Assembly (NCBI GenBank): GCA_028583685.1
Contig: JAMXIF010000002.1
Span: forward strand, 60,367,088-60,431,087
Reading direction: 5' to 3'
DNA length: 64,000 nucleotides
Source: Petaurus breviceps papuanus
Lineage: Eukaryota; Chordata; Mammalia; Diprotodontia; Petauridae
Shown one piece after another: positions 21,459 to 32,209 of the stretch. The notes under the pieces were generated by a model that saw only the letters and a list, made by a program, of their open reading frames with translations, did no database searches and had not been told where the DNA came from. Numbering within the stretch: the first letter of the stretch is position 1; each line of letters begins with the position of its first letter. A program made the position numbers and the translations under genes.

Positions 21459-23078
21459 GGTAGATGGACTTCCAGGAGTCAAGATGGAAGAGTAAGTAGT
21501 AAATAGTCATATTCTCCCATATTCATCTCCAAACAACCATAAAATAGCACCTCAAAACAAATCTTGGAACAGCAGAACCAGCAAAAAGATGGAGGGAAAC
21601 AATCTTTTAGCCCAAGAAACTTGGAAATTGTAAAGAGAGGTCTCACTCATGTAAAAGGGGAATCACAGTTGAGGACAAGAAGTGTCCCAGCAAGACAACA
21701 ACAAGCTGGGCCTTCACAAACCAGTGAGAGATCCTGATCCCCAGTGTGGAAGAGCAGGTAAACAGCAACAGCAGGACCACCCACATGACACAGCATGGCC
21801 AGGGGAACAAACAGGGGTCAGCTCTGTGAACCACCACTGCTTTAGCATAGCCCCAGACAAACAGACAAGCTTTACAAGCAAGTGTCTCTGATAAAGGCCT
21901 CCTTTCTCAAATATATAGACCATTGAATTTAGAAGAATACAGCCATTCCCCAATTGATAAATAGTCAAAGAATATGAACAGGTGAAGAAATCAAAGTAAT
22001 CTATAGTTATAGGAATAGGTGCTCTTAAATTACTTTTCATTAGAGAAATGCACATTAAAACAATGTTGAGGTACCATCTCACACCTAACAGATTGGCTAA
22101 TATGATAAAAAAAAATAGAATAACGATAAATATTGGAGAGAATTGGGAAAATTGGGACACTAGTACACTATTGGTGGAGTTGTGAACCTATCCAACCATT
22201 CTGGGGAATAATTTGGGACTATACCCAAAAGGCAACCAAACTGTATACATCCTTTGATCCAGCAATACCATTACTAGGTTTATATCCCAAAGAGATCATA
22301 AAAAAGGAAAAAGGACCTATATGTGCAAAAATACTTTTAGCAGCCCTTTTTGTGGTGGCAAAATTGAGGTGAAACCTCATTTAAGGAGTGTCTGAATAAG
22401 CTGTGATATATAAATGTAATGGAATACTATTGTGAAATAAAAAAATGATGAACAGGCAGATTTCAGAAAAACCAGGAAAGACTTGTAGGAACTCAGGCAA
22501 AGTGAAATGAGCAGAAGCAGGAAAAAGTTGTACACAATATCAGCAACACTGTGTAATGATCAACTATCAATGACTCATCTCTTCTCAGCAACACAAAGAT
22601 CTAAAACAAATACAAAGGACTGAGGAAGAAAAATGCTCTCCACATCCAGATAAAGAACTGATGGATTCTGAATGTAGATCAAAGCATACTTTTTTACTTG
22701 CTTTATTCTTTTTAAAAGTTTTTTTTTTTTTTACCTTTTGATCTGCTTTTTCTTTCACAATTGTGACTGATCAGGAAATATGTTTTACATGATAGCAATA
22801 TGCATAACCTATATCAAATTACCTACCATTTTAAGAAGAGGGGAGAGGAAGGAGGGAGAAAAATTTGGAACTCAAAATCTTCTAAAAATGAATGATAAAA
22901 ATTGCCTTGACATGTAATTGGGGAAATTTTTTAAGCAACTGGGGTTAAGTAACTTGCTCAAGGTTACACGGCCAGTTATTTTGTGTGGGTGCCAAGAATC
23001 TGAGGCCGGAACCGATCCTGGGTCTCCCAGCGCTACCTGGCTGCCCCAAAAATAGATACTCCTGAAAAAAAGAAAAGG
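21459..23078 (+). mobile_element. Mini-L1: 5'UTR fused to 3' end, with TSD
   Basis: It begins with an L1-like 5' end ('aggagtcaagatggaagagt'). About 400 bases of 5'UTR continue to about 21870, then the sequence jumps to the L1 ORF2 C-terminal region ('ctgataaaggcctcctttct') and the 3'UTR. ORF1 and most of ORF2 are absent. A perfect 13-base TSD, 'aaaagatgaagtg', lies at 21446-21458 and 23079-23091. A SINE sits in its 3' tail (22925-23046). It is non-coding and was presumably mobilised by L1 proteins in trans. Confidence 0.85.
22925..23046 (-). repeat. tRNA-type SINE monomer (young family), antisense
   Basis: 'ggggttaagtaacttgctca', 'aggttacacggccagttatt' and 'gcgctacctggctgcccc'. It is related to the two dimeric SINEs at 37013 and 47125 but is a single unit. 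It lies within the A-rich tail of the mini-L1. Confidence 0.85.
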
Positions 23079-23091
23079 AAAAGATGAAGTG

Positions 23092-23610
23092 TCCAGGGAT
23101 TTCTCTGAATTCATGTTCTCCTTGATCAGCATCATCTCAGGTAATCTGCCTGTTTATGGCCAGAAACCACTGTCATTTTCACAGTTTCTGCCTGCCAAAT
23201 ATCTGTTTGCTAATTATCTGAGGCTGATGGGTAAAAGGGATGGGCACATGGAAAGGCAATATAAAATAGATGGGAAAAGTACTGGTAGTAATGCCTGTAG
23301 TAACTATATTACATGGTCATTTTGAGGATCAAATGTGCTCAAAATACTTGGAGAACTTTTAAGAGTGATTCGAATGTCTGTCATGTTTATTTTATTGTGC
23401 CAGGAGATTATAACATCTTTCTCATTAGAATTACATGTATAACTACTATGTAACTTTCTCCCATATGATGAGAAGCTCCCAGAACAGAAATAGCCCCAGA
23501 CATCCACCTGAAGTTGCCGCTCTCGGGATTGCAGCACAACTCAAATCTTTTAGAACAGAATGTTAATTTAATAAAGATCATGGACAGCCTTGGAAGTCTA
23601 TTTTCACTGA
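23092..23610. other. Unannotated stretch
   Basis: No gene or recognisable repeat. Confidence 0.5.
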
Positions 23611-23621
23611 CTGACCCCATG

Positions 23622-24215
23622 CCTTATAATGCTCTCCTTCCTCACCTCCATCTCCTGACTTCCCTGGTTTCCTTCAGGTCCCAGATAAAATCTCACCTTC
23701 TGCAAGAAATCTTTCCCAGTCACCCTTAATACTCGAGCCTTCTATTTCAGATTATCCTGAATGCATCTCGTTTGTACATTGGCATTTTCCATTTTGTCTC
23801 CCCATTAGACTATGAACTCCTCGAGGGCAGGAACTGTATTTTGTCTTTCTTTATTTCCCCAATACTTAGAATAACACTTGGAACATAGTAAGAGTTTCAG
23901 GCAGGGGTGGGGAACCTGCCGGCCTCAAGGCTACATGTGGCCTTGTAGGTCCTTGGGTGCAGCCCTTTGACTCAATCCAAACTTCACAGAACAAATTCCC
24001 TTAAGAAAAGGATTTGTTCTGTAAAGCTTGGACTCAGTCAAAAGGTCACACTCAAGGACCTAGAAGGTCACCTGTGGTCTCAAGCCTACAGGTTCCCCAG
24101 CCTTGGTCTAAGGAGTGCTTGTTGATTTGATCTTAGAGTTCATGCTGTTTTCTTGTATTTGTATTCCCAAGTACTTAGCACATTGTCTACCATATAATAA
24201 GTGTATAATAAAGGG
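23622..24215 (+). repeat. L2-clade LINE 3' end(s), split by a hAT MITE
   Basis: 'ctggtttccttcaggtccca', 'ccccattagactatgaactc', 'cgagggcaggaactgtattt' and 'cttggaacatagtaagagtt', interrupted at 23902-24105 and resuming 'gagtgcttgttgatttga'. A second short L2-type end, 'tacttagcacattgtctacc', follows at 24140-24210. The 5' part is nearly repeated at 26024. Confidence 0.8.
23902..24105. mobile_element. Palindromic hAT-type MITE
   Basis: Starts 'caggggtggggaacctg' and ends 'ggttccccagccttg'. The arms of about 90 bases are roughly 80% complementary and meet near 23998-24010. The flanking 8-mers 'gtttcagg' (23894-23901) and 'gtctaagg' (24106-24113) agree at 6 of 8 positions, as expected for an aged hAT target duplication. 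No transposase is encoded. Confidence 0.75.
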
Positions 24216-24508
24216 TCTGTCTATCCTTCTATCTATCCAAGCCCTTCACTTTAAAGATATTTATAACATTGTTTATTCAGTCTATAATACTCTCCAAATT
24301 ACTAATTTTACATATAATACTCAAGCCAAAATCAGTCTTCTTTGGAAGATACATTAAGGTGGTCCTTTCTGAAGTGGCTCTGGTCATCTTTCAGTACAAA
24401 TAAAAGGCAATGAAAACAGAGCTAGTTAGAAAAAAGGAGGTACTCCCTCTAAGCCCCTTCCTTTTTTTTTATTCTGAATCTATTGTAACTTAAAATTTGT
24501 CTTGTTCT

Positions 24509-24669
24509 GACTAATATGGAAATACGTGTTGCGTGATTTCACAAATATAATTTATATATTGCTTGTTTTCTCAATGGTGAGGGAGGGGCTGGATGGAAGG
24601 AGAGAATATGGAACTTTAAAATAAATGAATGTTTAAAAATAAATAATTTTTAAAATGATTTTTAAAAAG
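24509..24669 (+). mobile_element. L1 3' end, strongly truncated
   Basis: 'actaatatggaaatacgtgt', then G-rich 'gtgagggaggggctggatgg' and 'aataaatgaatgtttaaaa': the last 160 bases of an L1. Target duplication of 14 bases with one mismatch ('atttgtcttgttct' at 24495-24508, 'atttgtcatgttct' at 24670-24683). Confidence 0.85.
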
Positions 24670-24683
24670 ATTTGTCATGTTCT

Positions 24684-25002
24684 AGGGATATATTACTCTG
24701 ACCATCAATATGCTATAAATTAAATTCAGTTTTAAATTGCTCTAAACTACTGGGTGAATCTATGGCAATGGTGAAGGCTGAGACCTAATCAGGGTAGCAG
24801 AATGGTTCTGTGTGGGACAAAGACAATCCTTTCCCAAGTAAAAATAAGCAGAGATATCTCCAAGTAGAGACAGAAAGTATTTATTTAATTATTTCTTCTT
24901 GCAAGCAGGGCAGTCTAGCTACTAGAGGCAGTCTAATAAGAGAGGCAAAATACCCAAAAGACTGCCCCTCCCCCCTTCTGTCTTGTTCTCCTTACTTAGG
25001 AA
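24684..25002. other. Unannotated spacer
   Basis: Nothing recognised. Confidence 0.5.
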
Positions 25003-25015
25003 CTGAGGAGCACAA

Positions 25016-25179
25016 TCTTTCTTTTTTTTTTGAGGGGGGAAGGCAGGACAATTGGGGTTAAGTGACTTGCCCAAGGACACAGGTCTAGTAAGTGTGTCAA
25101 GTGCCTGAGGTCAGATTTGAACTCGGGTCCTTCTGACTCCAACACCAGTGCTCTATTCACTGTGCCACCTAGCTGCCCC
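25016..25179 (-). repeat. Young SINE, antisense, with TSD
   Basis: T-rich tail, 'ggggttaagtgacttgccca', 'ctcgggtccttctgactcca' and 'gtgccacctagctgcccc'. Target duplication 'ctgaggagcacaa' (25003-25015) and 'ctgaggaacacaa' (25179-25191), one mismatch. Confidence 0.9.
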
Positions 25180-25217
25180 TGAGGAACACAAGTTTAACTG
25201 CAAAAATCTGCTGGCCT

Positions 25218-25375
25218 TGGAGGTGAATGTCAGTAATATCAAAAAGCAGAAGGTACATGTCTAGTAGACATGAAAACAGACAAAATATGTCATTGGTATA
25301 AACCTAGATACGAAAGCAGAAGGTGAATGTTCTAACAATATCAATATAGATATGAAAGCAGACAATGTTTTATGA
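25218..25375 (+). repeat. Degenerate short tandem duplication
   Basis: 'aggtgaatgt...aatatca' and 'agcagaaggt' occur at about 25222-25252 and again at about 25315-25345. 'agacatgaaaacagacaa' (about 25267) matches 'agatatgaaagcagacaa' (about 25349). Unit about 80-95 bases, two to three imperfect copies. Confidence 0.55.
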
Positions 25376-25379
25376 ATCA

Positions 25380-26020
25380 TGGGGATTTTAGAACATGGTG
25401 ACCTGTCCAGAGTTTTGCAACAGGATTTTCAGTTTCATATTTGTACAGGTCAGATGGTGATCAGTGGAAAGAAGTCAGGGACATTTGGGCCTGTGGTTAA
25501 ATTTGCAGGGTCTGTGCTTTCCTTCCTATGCATTAGCTAAGATTAGCAAAAACTTCAACTTATGACCAGGGAAATAAGGTGAGACCCAGGCTGCCAGCTC
25601 AAGCTGCTAAGTCTTTGGTACTTTATTACAATTCTGTTCAGATTTCTGGAGTGCTACCTGAGAAGTTTTCACTTTTATTCCATTCAGTTCCCATTGTAAA
25701 CTGGTACATTATTGCCTTTTGTTATCCCAACCTCATGAAACTTCTTATCATATAAAGAGGAAATATGTGTTACTCTCTCCAACTCCAAAGGAAAGGAAGC
25801 CCCTTCATTCTTGAACTACCTAGATTTGTGTCTGCCAGCAATCTCGCACAATATCTGATATACTTGAATTGGTTCTTCTCAGAAGACAATAAGGTCCTTG
25901 AACTTGTTAAGCTCTAACTCATATAACATGGCTATTCTTAGAAGGGAGAAAACCTCTTTCCTGATTATTAGATACATAAAACTGTCATTTCAAACCCTAC
26001 CCACCACTACCATCTCCTTT
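25380..26020. other. Unannotated stretch
   Basis: No gene or repeat recognised. Confidence 0.5.
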
Positions 26021-26023
26021 TAG

Positions 26024-26215
26024 AATGTTCTCCTTCCTCACCTCCATCTCCTGACTTCCCTGGTTTCCTTCAGGTCCCAGATAAAATCTCACCTTCTGCA
26101 AGTAATCTTTCCCAGTCACCCTTAATACTCGAGCCTTCTATTTCAAATTTATCCTGAATGCATCTTGTTTCCACATTGTTGTTTTCCATTTTGTCTCCCC
26201 ATTAGGTTATGAACT
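26024..26215 (+). repeat. L2-clade fragment, near-copy of 23622-23812
   Basis: About 190 bases that match 23622-23812 with roughly a dozen differences by eye. The first 100 bases differ at about two positions. The homology ends at 'ccccattaggttatgaac'. Confidence 0.8.
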
Positions 26216-26219
26216 TTGT

Positions 26220-26875
26220 CTAAAAGTATTTTGTGAAAACGGGTTTCAGTAAATGTAAACTTTAATTCTGACCAAGTTGTTGTCATTGGTTTCTTTCACA
26301 TCTCTTTTATATTATCATGAGCATCTTGCCTTGTCTTAGTTACAGCATGGACTTGTGGTTTTCTTGCTCTTTGTGTCTAAGTTGCTACTAATAGGCAGTT
26401 GATAGATAATCCTTAGAAATTTAGGCTTCCATGATTCCTATGTTTATCTTGCTTGTTATTCATTTATTGATGGCCTTAATGTCTAGATGTCTTTCCAGAG
26501 CCATGGATGTACATATAAAGGGTGGGGTGCTTGGTATGGAGAAGTAATTTCCCAATAGGAGTTTGGTAAGTTATATCCCCAACCTTCTGAGCACCAAGGT
26601 TTGAAGGCTGGGAATAAAAGCAAGGCCATTAGAACCTGGAAATTCTCTCTTCCAAGATGCATTTAGAACTCACAGCACATCTAATCCACCACCTTCTTCC
26701 CCTCCTTCCCTCCCCCCCCACCACTGCCTTCCCAGGGACTACTGACAATGGATAACGAGAACTGGGGATGTCGTTAGTCAGAATGGCAGGCTGGCAGGGG
26801 AGGATACATGGCTGTCTCACTCCAGCAGCAGCCTTGAAGTTTGACTACCTCCAGTAAAACTCTATTTATCAGGCT
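26220..26875. other. Unannotated stretch
   Basis: No gene or repeat recognised. A C-rich run lies at about 26690-26725. Confidence 0.5.
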
Positions 26876-26975
26876 TCTGGCTCAGCAAGCAGCCTTGTCA
26901 GCTGCCGCTGAGCCAGTTCGGTGAGTATTTAATTAAAATGATTGTGGCACTGTTGAAATGAAGGATTGGGAAGAT
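26876..26975. promoter_or_regulatory. Candidate conserved noncoding segment
   Basis: Balanced-composition sequence with paired 'cagctgccgctgagcc' and 'ctcagcaagcagcc' words, followed by 'gagtatttaattaaaatgat' (homeodomain-type core). Inferred only. Confidence 0.2.
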
Positions 26976-26992
26976 GTCCAAGTTCCCATACA

Positions 26993-26998
26993 CACACA

Positions 26999-27032
<34 letters not shown>

Positions 27033-27042
27033 CTCTCTTCTC
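26993..27042. repeat. Compound microsatellite (CA)(CT)(GT)
   Basis: Short CA, CT and GT runs in sequence. Confidence 0.9.
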
Positions 27043-27049
27043 CTGTCCT

Positions 27050-27785
27050 CTCCTTCTCATCCTTCCCTGCAAACCTCCCACCCTTGACCCCACATCCCCA
27101 TGTCTCTATTAACCAGGTAACATTCAACATGGGGTTACTTTCAAATGGCCAGCACCAGGTAGCTAAATCACAAACAAAAGGCCAGTATGGTACACAGAGA
27201 GAATTTGTGTTTGGAACAGTCTTTTATAGGCCTGACATGGAAAGCTACCATGAACATAAAACAAAGTGACGAAACTTGCTTTACTGAAAAACTATAATGT
27301 AGTCACTACATATCTCTTCATCTGGTTTTCCCATAGATACACCCTATTTTTAGGGAACCACAAATATATTTCATCACATAGTTCTTTCCTATCAAGTCTA
27401 CCAAACCTTTAAAAAGTAAATAAATGCAACTAGAGTATAAGCTGAGGGAAATTCCTTTACCAAGTGGTAGGATTAGACTTCTCTGCATTCCATCTGGCTA
27501 AAGCTCCATAAGATGAAATTTTCTGATACATTAACGTGGGTCTAGAAATTTTGTAATAAACTTTTATGAATAGACATCCCAGTGACATGACGGAACTGAA
27601 ATGAGCAAGTAAGCACAAATAATGGAATAAAGCAATGGTCCAAAATATAACAGTAACCTGTCAATACTTTGTGTTTAGAAATCTTGACAATGACTTTTAA
27701 CTGGTTCATCTCAGAGGCAAAATCACAAATAAATAATTAACATGCTTTAAGTATGCAGTTGCATTGAGTAATTTAATGCTGTATA
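27050..27785. other. Unannotated stretch
   Basis: No gene or recognisable repeat. Confidence 0.5.
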
Positions 27786-27789
27786 TAAG

Positions 27790-28330
27790 AATTATCTACC
27801 AGGATTCCTCAGGGGAAAATTTGATCCCCTTGAAAGAAAGAAAAATAGAATGTACTACTCTGCACTGTCTGCAACCTTTGATGCATTTAATTCCTACTTG
27901 AGCAGCATTGGAAACATGAGCAATTATAAATACATTTTGATGATTTCTAGCTTTTGAATTCCTCTGCTTTTCCAGTTCAGGTTTAAACCTAGCAATTGAA
28001 TTCTCACACATGGTTTCTATGAATGAAAGCTCATCACTGATGCATAAAAGAAGGTTCATGTAAGCTGTTTACTCCTTGGATTCTGGACAAAAAGAACAGA
28101 CCAGGCAAGAATAGATGAAGCTGAAAGACAAGTTTTCTATTGCATCTTTGGTGTTGGCCTTGATAGCCACCTTTGTAGTTTTTGCACATTTGATGCTATA
28201 TTTTAACTTTAAGAAAGCTAACAATAATTAATGATTTGGACAGAAATGAGCCGACAGCCATTGTACTAATGTAGAGTACTGATATGCAGTCATGGAACCT
28301 TTTTCCATGTCTGAAATATGCTACCCAAAT
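27790..28330. promoter_or_regulatory. Candidate conserved noncoding block
   Basis: About 540 repeat-free bases with many AT-core motifs such as 'gagcaattataaatacattt' and 'aacaataattaatgatttgg'. An 87-codon minus-strand open frame (27796-28059) has no domain I know. Conservation is not testable here. Confidence 0.25.
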
Positions 28331-28394
28331 TTTTTGGTTGCATTTTTTTTGGCCAAATTTACTGATAAAAGAATACTAGATTAAGAATTACAAG

Positions 28395-28560
28395 GGACCT
28401 TTAAGGTCATTGAGATCAGTCCTTTAATTTTAAATATGAGGAAATTACTATGAAGAGAGATCAAGTAACTTTCCCAAGATATACAGATAAATACTAGAAG
28501 CAGAAGCTGATCCTAGGACCTCTCATTGAAGAACCAGCACTTCCTCTATGTTAATTCCTT
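28395..28560 (-). repeat. MIR-like SINE, antisense
   Basis: 'aaggtcattgagatcagtcc', 'aaatatgaggaaattactat' and 'cctaggacctctcattgaag'. Confidence 0.65.
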
Positions 28561-28564
28561 TTAA

Positions 28565-28705
28565 GATCCTCCAAATTACTACTTGTATGACCTTGGACAA
28601 GTAACTTGATGTCTCTAGGCCTCAGTTCCTCAGATGTGAAATAAGAAAGTCAGACCTCAACAACTTCTAAAACCCCTTGGACCTGAAAATCAAGGATCAG
28701 ATGAG
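28565..28705 (+). repeat. SINE, variant tail
   Basis: 'tgaccttggacaagtaactt', 'ctcagttcctcagatgtgaa' and 'gtcagacctcaacaacttct'. It lies tail-to-tail with the antisense copy before it. Confidence 0.65.
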
Positions 28706-28796
28706 CAGTTCATCCAGCCACCCCCCCCCCACCCCAACCAAAAAAATTTTCTTTGCATGAATTTGAGTATTGAGACTATGTAGATTAAACAATTAG

Positions 28797-28850
28797 TTGA
28801 TTGACTCAGTTATTCATTTTTCAAATGCCTACTTTTGTGTCAAGGAGATA
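28797..28850 (-). repeat. L2-clade 3' tip, antisense
   Basis: 'gttgattgactcagttattc' and 'tttcaaatgcctacttttgt'. Short and weak. Confidence 0.4.
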
Positions 28851-29061
28851 ATAGCCCCAGTTGTTCAGATAGACTTAGAGGATCCTAAAAACCTACGTAT
28901 ACCCACTGAATCTAGGCATCATGTTTTATGTTCCCTGCTAAGTCTTTTTTTTTTAAAGACTGTGAGACATTGTTAGTATGAAATAACTAACCCCAGACAG
29001 AAAGCAAAACTTTGATTCCAACACCTAAACATTTTCTAACTTAAATAATCTGTAACCTCAT

Positions 29062-29300
29062 TTATGGGTGACTAAGTGGTACAGTGGGTAGAGTTCCAAA
29101 CCTAGACTCATCTTCCTGAGTTCAAATCTGGCCTCATATACTTACTGGGCAAGCCACTTAATCCCATTTCCCTGTTTCCTCATCTGTAAAATGAACTAGA
29201 CAAGGAAATGGCAAACCACTCTAATGTCTTTGAAAAGAAAACCCCAACTGCGGTCACAAAGAGGCAAACATGACTGAAAAATGACTGAACAGCAACCATA
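29062..29300 (+). repeat. WSINE1-type SINE, full length
   Basis: 'gactaagtggtacagtgggt', 'atcttcctgagttcaaatct', 'aatggcaaaccactctaatg' and 'atgactgaaaaatgactgaa': head to tail all present. 'ctcatttat' before and 'ctcattgat' after may be an aged target duplication. Confidence 0.85.
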
Positions 29301-29524
29301 AGCATCTCATTGATGTTTAGTATGATTGAAAGATAACATTCTGAAGCAGTGTATAACTTCAATTTCAGGATTTATCTTATTGTCAACAATAAAATAAGTT
29401 AGAATGTGTGAATCTCCACTTCCACAGGAGCAGAAGATTTACCTGGCATGAGTCTCAGGATCCTCATCTGGACTAGAGAGCTGTGGTCTAGAAATCCTAT
29501 AAAGGCCCATCTGCCGCTAATACC

Positions 29525-29750
29525 TGTAGTGCTTAAAGCTTCCGTCAAGGCTCATTTCCTACAGTAAGACTTTTCTGCTCCCCCAATTGTTAATATATTT
29601 ACTCATCTGCTTACATTTTGGATCTCCTAACTCCTAACATGATGTAAAGTTATTTAGGGCACAGGTTATTTTTATTATTTTGGTCTTTGAGTTCCCAATT
29701 TCTACTACCTTCTACATGGTAGGTATCCAACTGAAAGTTTATTGATTGTC
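29525..29750 (+). repeat. L2-clade LINE 3' end
   Basis: 'tccgtcaaggctcatttcct' and 'ttcccaatttctactacctt ... tggtaggtatcc', ending 'gtttattgattg'. Confidence 0.75.
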
Positions 29751-29751
29751 T

Positions 29752-30055
29752 CCTGGACTCCCTACCTTTCTTCAAGGCCTTGCTAAAATCCCATTTCCTG
29801 ATCTCCCTAATGCTAATGCCTTCCCACCATGGGTTGTCCCCAATTTATCCTGTGCACATTTTGTTTGGACATAATTATTTTCATATTGTCTTCCCTATTA
29901 GATTGTGAGTTTCTGGAGAGCAGGGACTGTTTTGTTGTTCTTTTTTTTTTTCTTGGGGGGGGTGTTGCCTTTTTTGTGTGTCTCCAGAGTTCAGATTAGT
30001 GTTTGGCATAAAGTAGATGTTTAGTAAATGCTTTTGACTGACTGACTGGATCCTT
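29752..30055 (+). repeat. L2-clade LINE 3' end
   Basis: 'cttcaaggccttgctaaaat', 'ctattagattgtgagtttct', 'ggagagcagggactgttttg' and the tail 'gactgactgactgg'. It lies directly behind another L2 end in the same orientation. Confidence 0.85.
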
Positions 30056-30059
30056 TGAT

Positions 30060-30610
30060 TCTGTGAAGAGTTGGTAGCCAATAAATATACCATAAAAGAA
30101 TGTTATGCTAGAGTAACATTGAGCACAACCAACTTGTTCAGTTGATACTTAGGAGTTCTTAAGACTCTATTGCTTTCTTAACTTGCTTGGTTTCATTCTA
30201 TAATATTATTCCTGATTCTATGTTTTGCAAGCTCAAATTCTGTGTATTATTCCTGGATTGCTTCTTTTCTTTAATTCTATGATTACTTCTTTCTAATTTC
30301 CTGTTATGACCCTATAACCTCCATTTTGCTCTCTCTGCCCTTGTTTTCATTGCCCAAGTTCTTCTCAATAGCTTATCCTTTCATTTTTCCCTGGTCAACA
30401 GTGATTGACTGGATATGACTTGGAATTCTAGAAGGAAACTCCTTGTCCTTACCTCTTTTTAAATAAAGGACAAAACCAAATAAAAGCCCCTAAAATATAA
30501 GATTTCAAAATCTGATATCCACAGCAGCCCATGTGGACAGTGGGCACTTCTCTTAGGCATTTAGATAAATTATAAATAATGTGTCTTTATAAAAATCTCA
30601 AATTCTATGA
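30060..30610. other. Unannotated stretch
   Basis: No gene or recognisable repeat. Confidence 0.5.
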
Positions 30611-30619
30611 TTGTACTGT

Positions 30620-30735
30620 ATTTATTTTTCCTATGTAATATATCCCCCAGTAGAATATGAGGCCTTTCAGAGTAAATAGTGTCTTAATATCCACAGTGCC
30701 CAGTATAATGCCTTGTACATTATACTTCAATACTC
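30620..30735 (+). repeat. L2-clade LINE 3' end
   Basis: 'cccccagtagaatatgaggc' and 'cagtgcccagtataatgcct'. Confidence 0.6.
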
Positions 30736-30739
30736 CAAC

Positions 30740-31368
30740 ATGCCAGTTGATCTGTAATATTGTTGATATTAGCATATCTTCCAATAATGTCATTTTTAAT
30801 ACTGTCATGTCTGACTATTCTATGACATTATCATTTTTCCATATATTTACCACAGGGTAGGTATCTGATAGTTTAGGGGTTTTCTTTACATTTTTTTTCT
30901 GGTGGCATTTATTATTTCCTTCATAATTCCTCATTTTCAAGTTTGTCTGAGGTAACACCCTTTCAGTGACTAAGGGCTAGGTAAGAATTGAGACAAAAGA
31001 TGACTCAACTTAGCATCACAAAAATATCAATCTGGGAAAACCATCAGAGTTTCCAACAGAACAGAAAATAATTGCTATTTACACTCATTCTAAGTCATTA
31101 AAATCTAGACAATCAGTGTCTGTTGTATACTTCAAGTAATATTGTATGATTTTACATTCTGAGAAAGGAATTTATTAGAGGAAAGTTTTTAAAATGATTT
31201 TTTGCTGTATTGAATCAAATCCTTTTTATTATATATTACACCAAGCACATATATTGCAAAGAAAGTCCTTTCATCTTCCATATCTTTTAGTCAGTTGTGT
31301 GATTGTAAAGATCTGTGGAATATAGCTTGTGAAAAAAGTCTGTCTATTGCCCTTAAATAACACCTTAA
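30740..31368. other. Unannotated stretch
   Basis: No gene or recognisable repeat. Confidence 0.5.
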
Positions 31369-31382
31369 TCAAAAATATTCTC

Positions 31383-32195
31383 TATGAAGGGATGATATCT
31401 AAAAAATAAAATTAAAAGGTGAGAGAGGAATATATTGGGAGAAGGAGAAAGGGAGAGATAGAATAGGGCAAATTATCTTACATAAAAGAGGCAAGAGAAA
31501 GCTATTACAATGGAAGGGAAGAGCAGGGAGGTAAGAGAGAATCAGTCAACTTTACTGTCATTGGATTTGGATTAAGGAGAGAATAACATACACACTTAAT
31601 TAGGTATCTTACCCTACAGGAAAGTAGAAGAGAAGGGGATAAGAGAGAGGGATAATAGAATGGAGGGCAAATTGGGGGAAAGGGTAGTCAGAAGCAAAGA
31701 CTTTTGAAAGGGGACAGGGTCAAAGGAGAAAATAGAATAAATGGGGGGGGGATAGGATGGAGGGAAATAGTCTTTCACAACATGACTACTATGGAAATGT
31801 TTTACATAGCTACACATGTATAACCTATATTAAATTGCTTGTCTTCCCAGTGGGGTAGGTGAGGAGGGAAGAAGGGAGAGAATATGGAACTCAAAGTTTT
31901 AAAATGTTAAATGTTAAAAATGTTTAAAAATTTTTGTTACATGCAACTGGGAAACTAAAATATATAGGCAAAGGGGTATAAAAAATCCATTTTGCCCTAC
32001 AACAAAGTTGGAAGAGATTAAGGGGAGGAATAGGGAGGAAATATATGAAAGGGCAGACTGGGAGAAGTAATCAGTATGCTTGCTATCTTGGGGTGGGGCT
32101 TAGGGGAGAGACATGGAGGAATTTTGGAAATCAAAATCTTGTGGAAATGAATGTTAAAAACTAAAAATAAATTCTAAAAAGTAAAATTAAAATTA
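31383..32195 (+). mobile_element. HAL1-type 3'UTR, 5'-truncated, with TSD
   Basis: Starts in the purine-rich 3'UTR ('aaattaaaaggtgagagagg') and contains the same two successive L1-like ends as the copy at 3962 ('ttacatgcaactgggaaact' at about 31937, then 'aatcaaaatcttgtggaaat' near the tail). The 12-base TSD 'aaaaatattctc' lies at 31371-31382 and 32196-32207. Confidence 0.85.
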
Positions 32196-32209
32196 AAAAA
32201 TATTCTCAA

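Noticed and set aside
21714-22160. 148-codon minus-strand frame
   Set aside because: It is antisense to the mini-L1 and crosses its internal junction.
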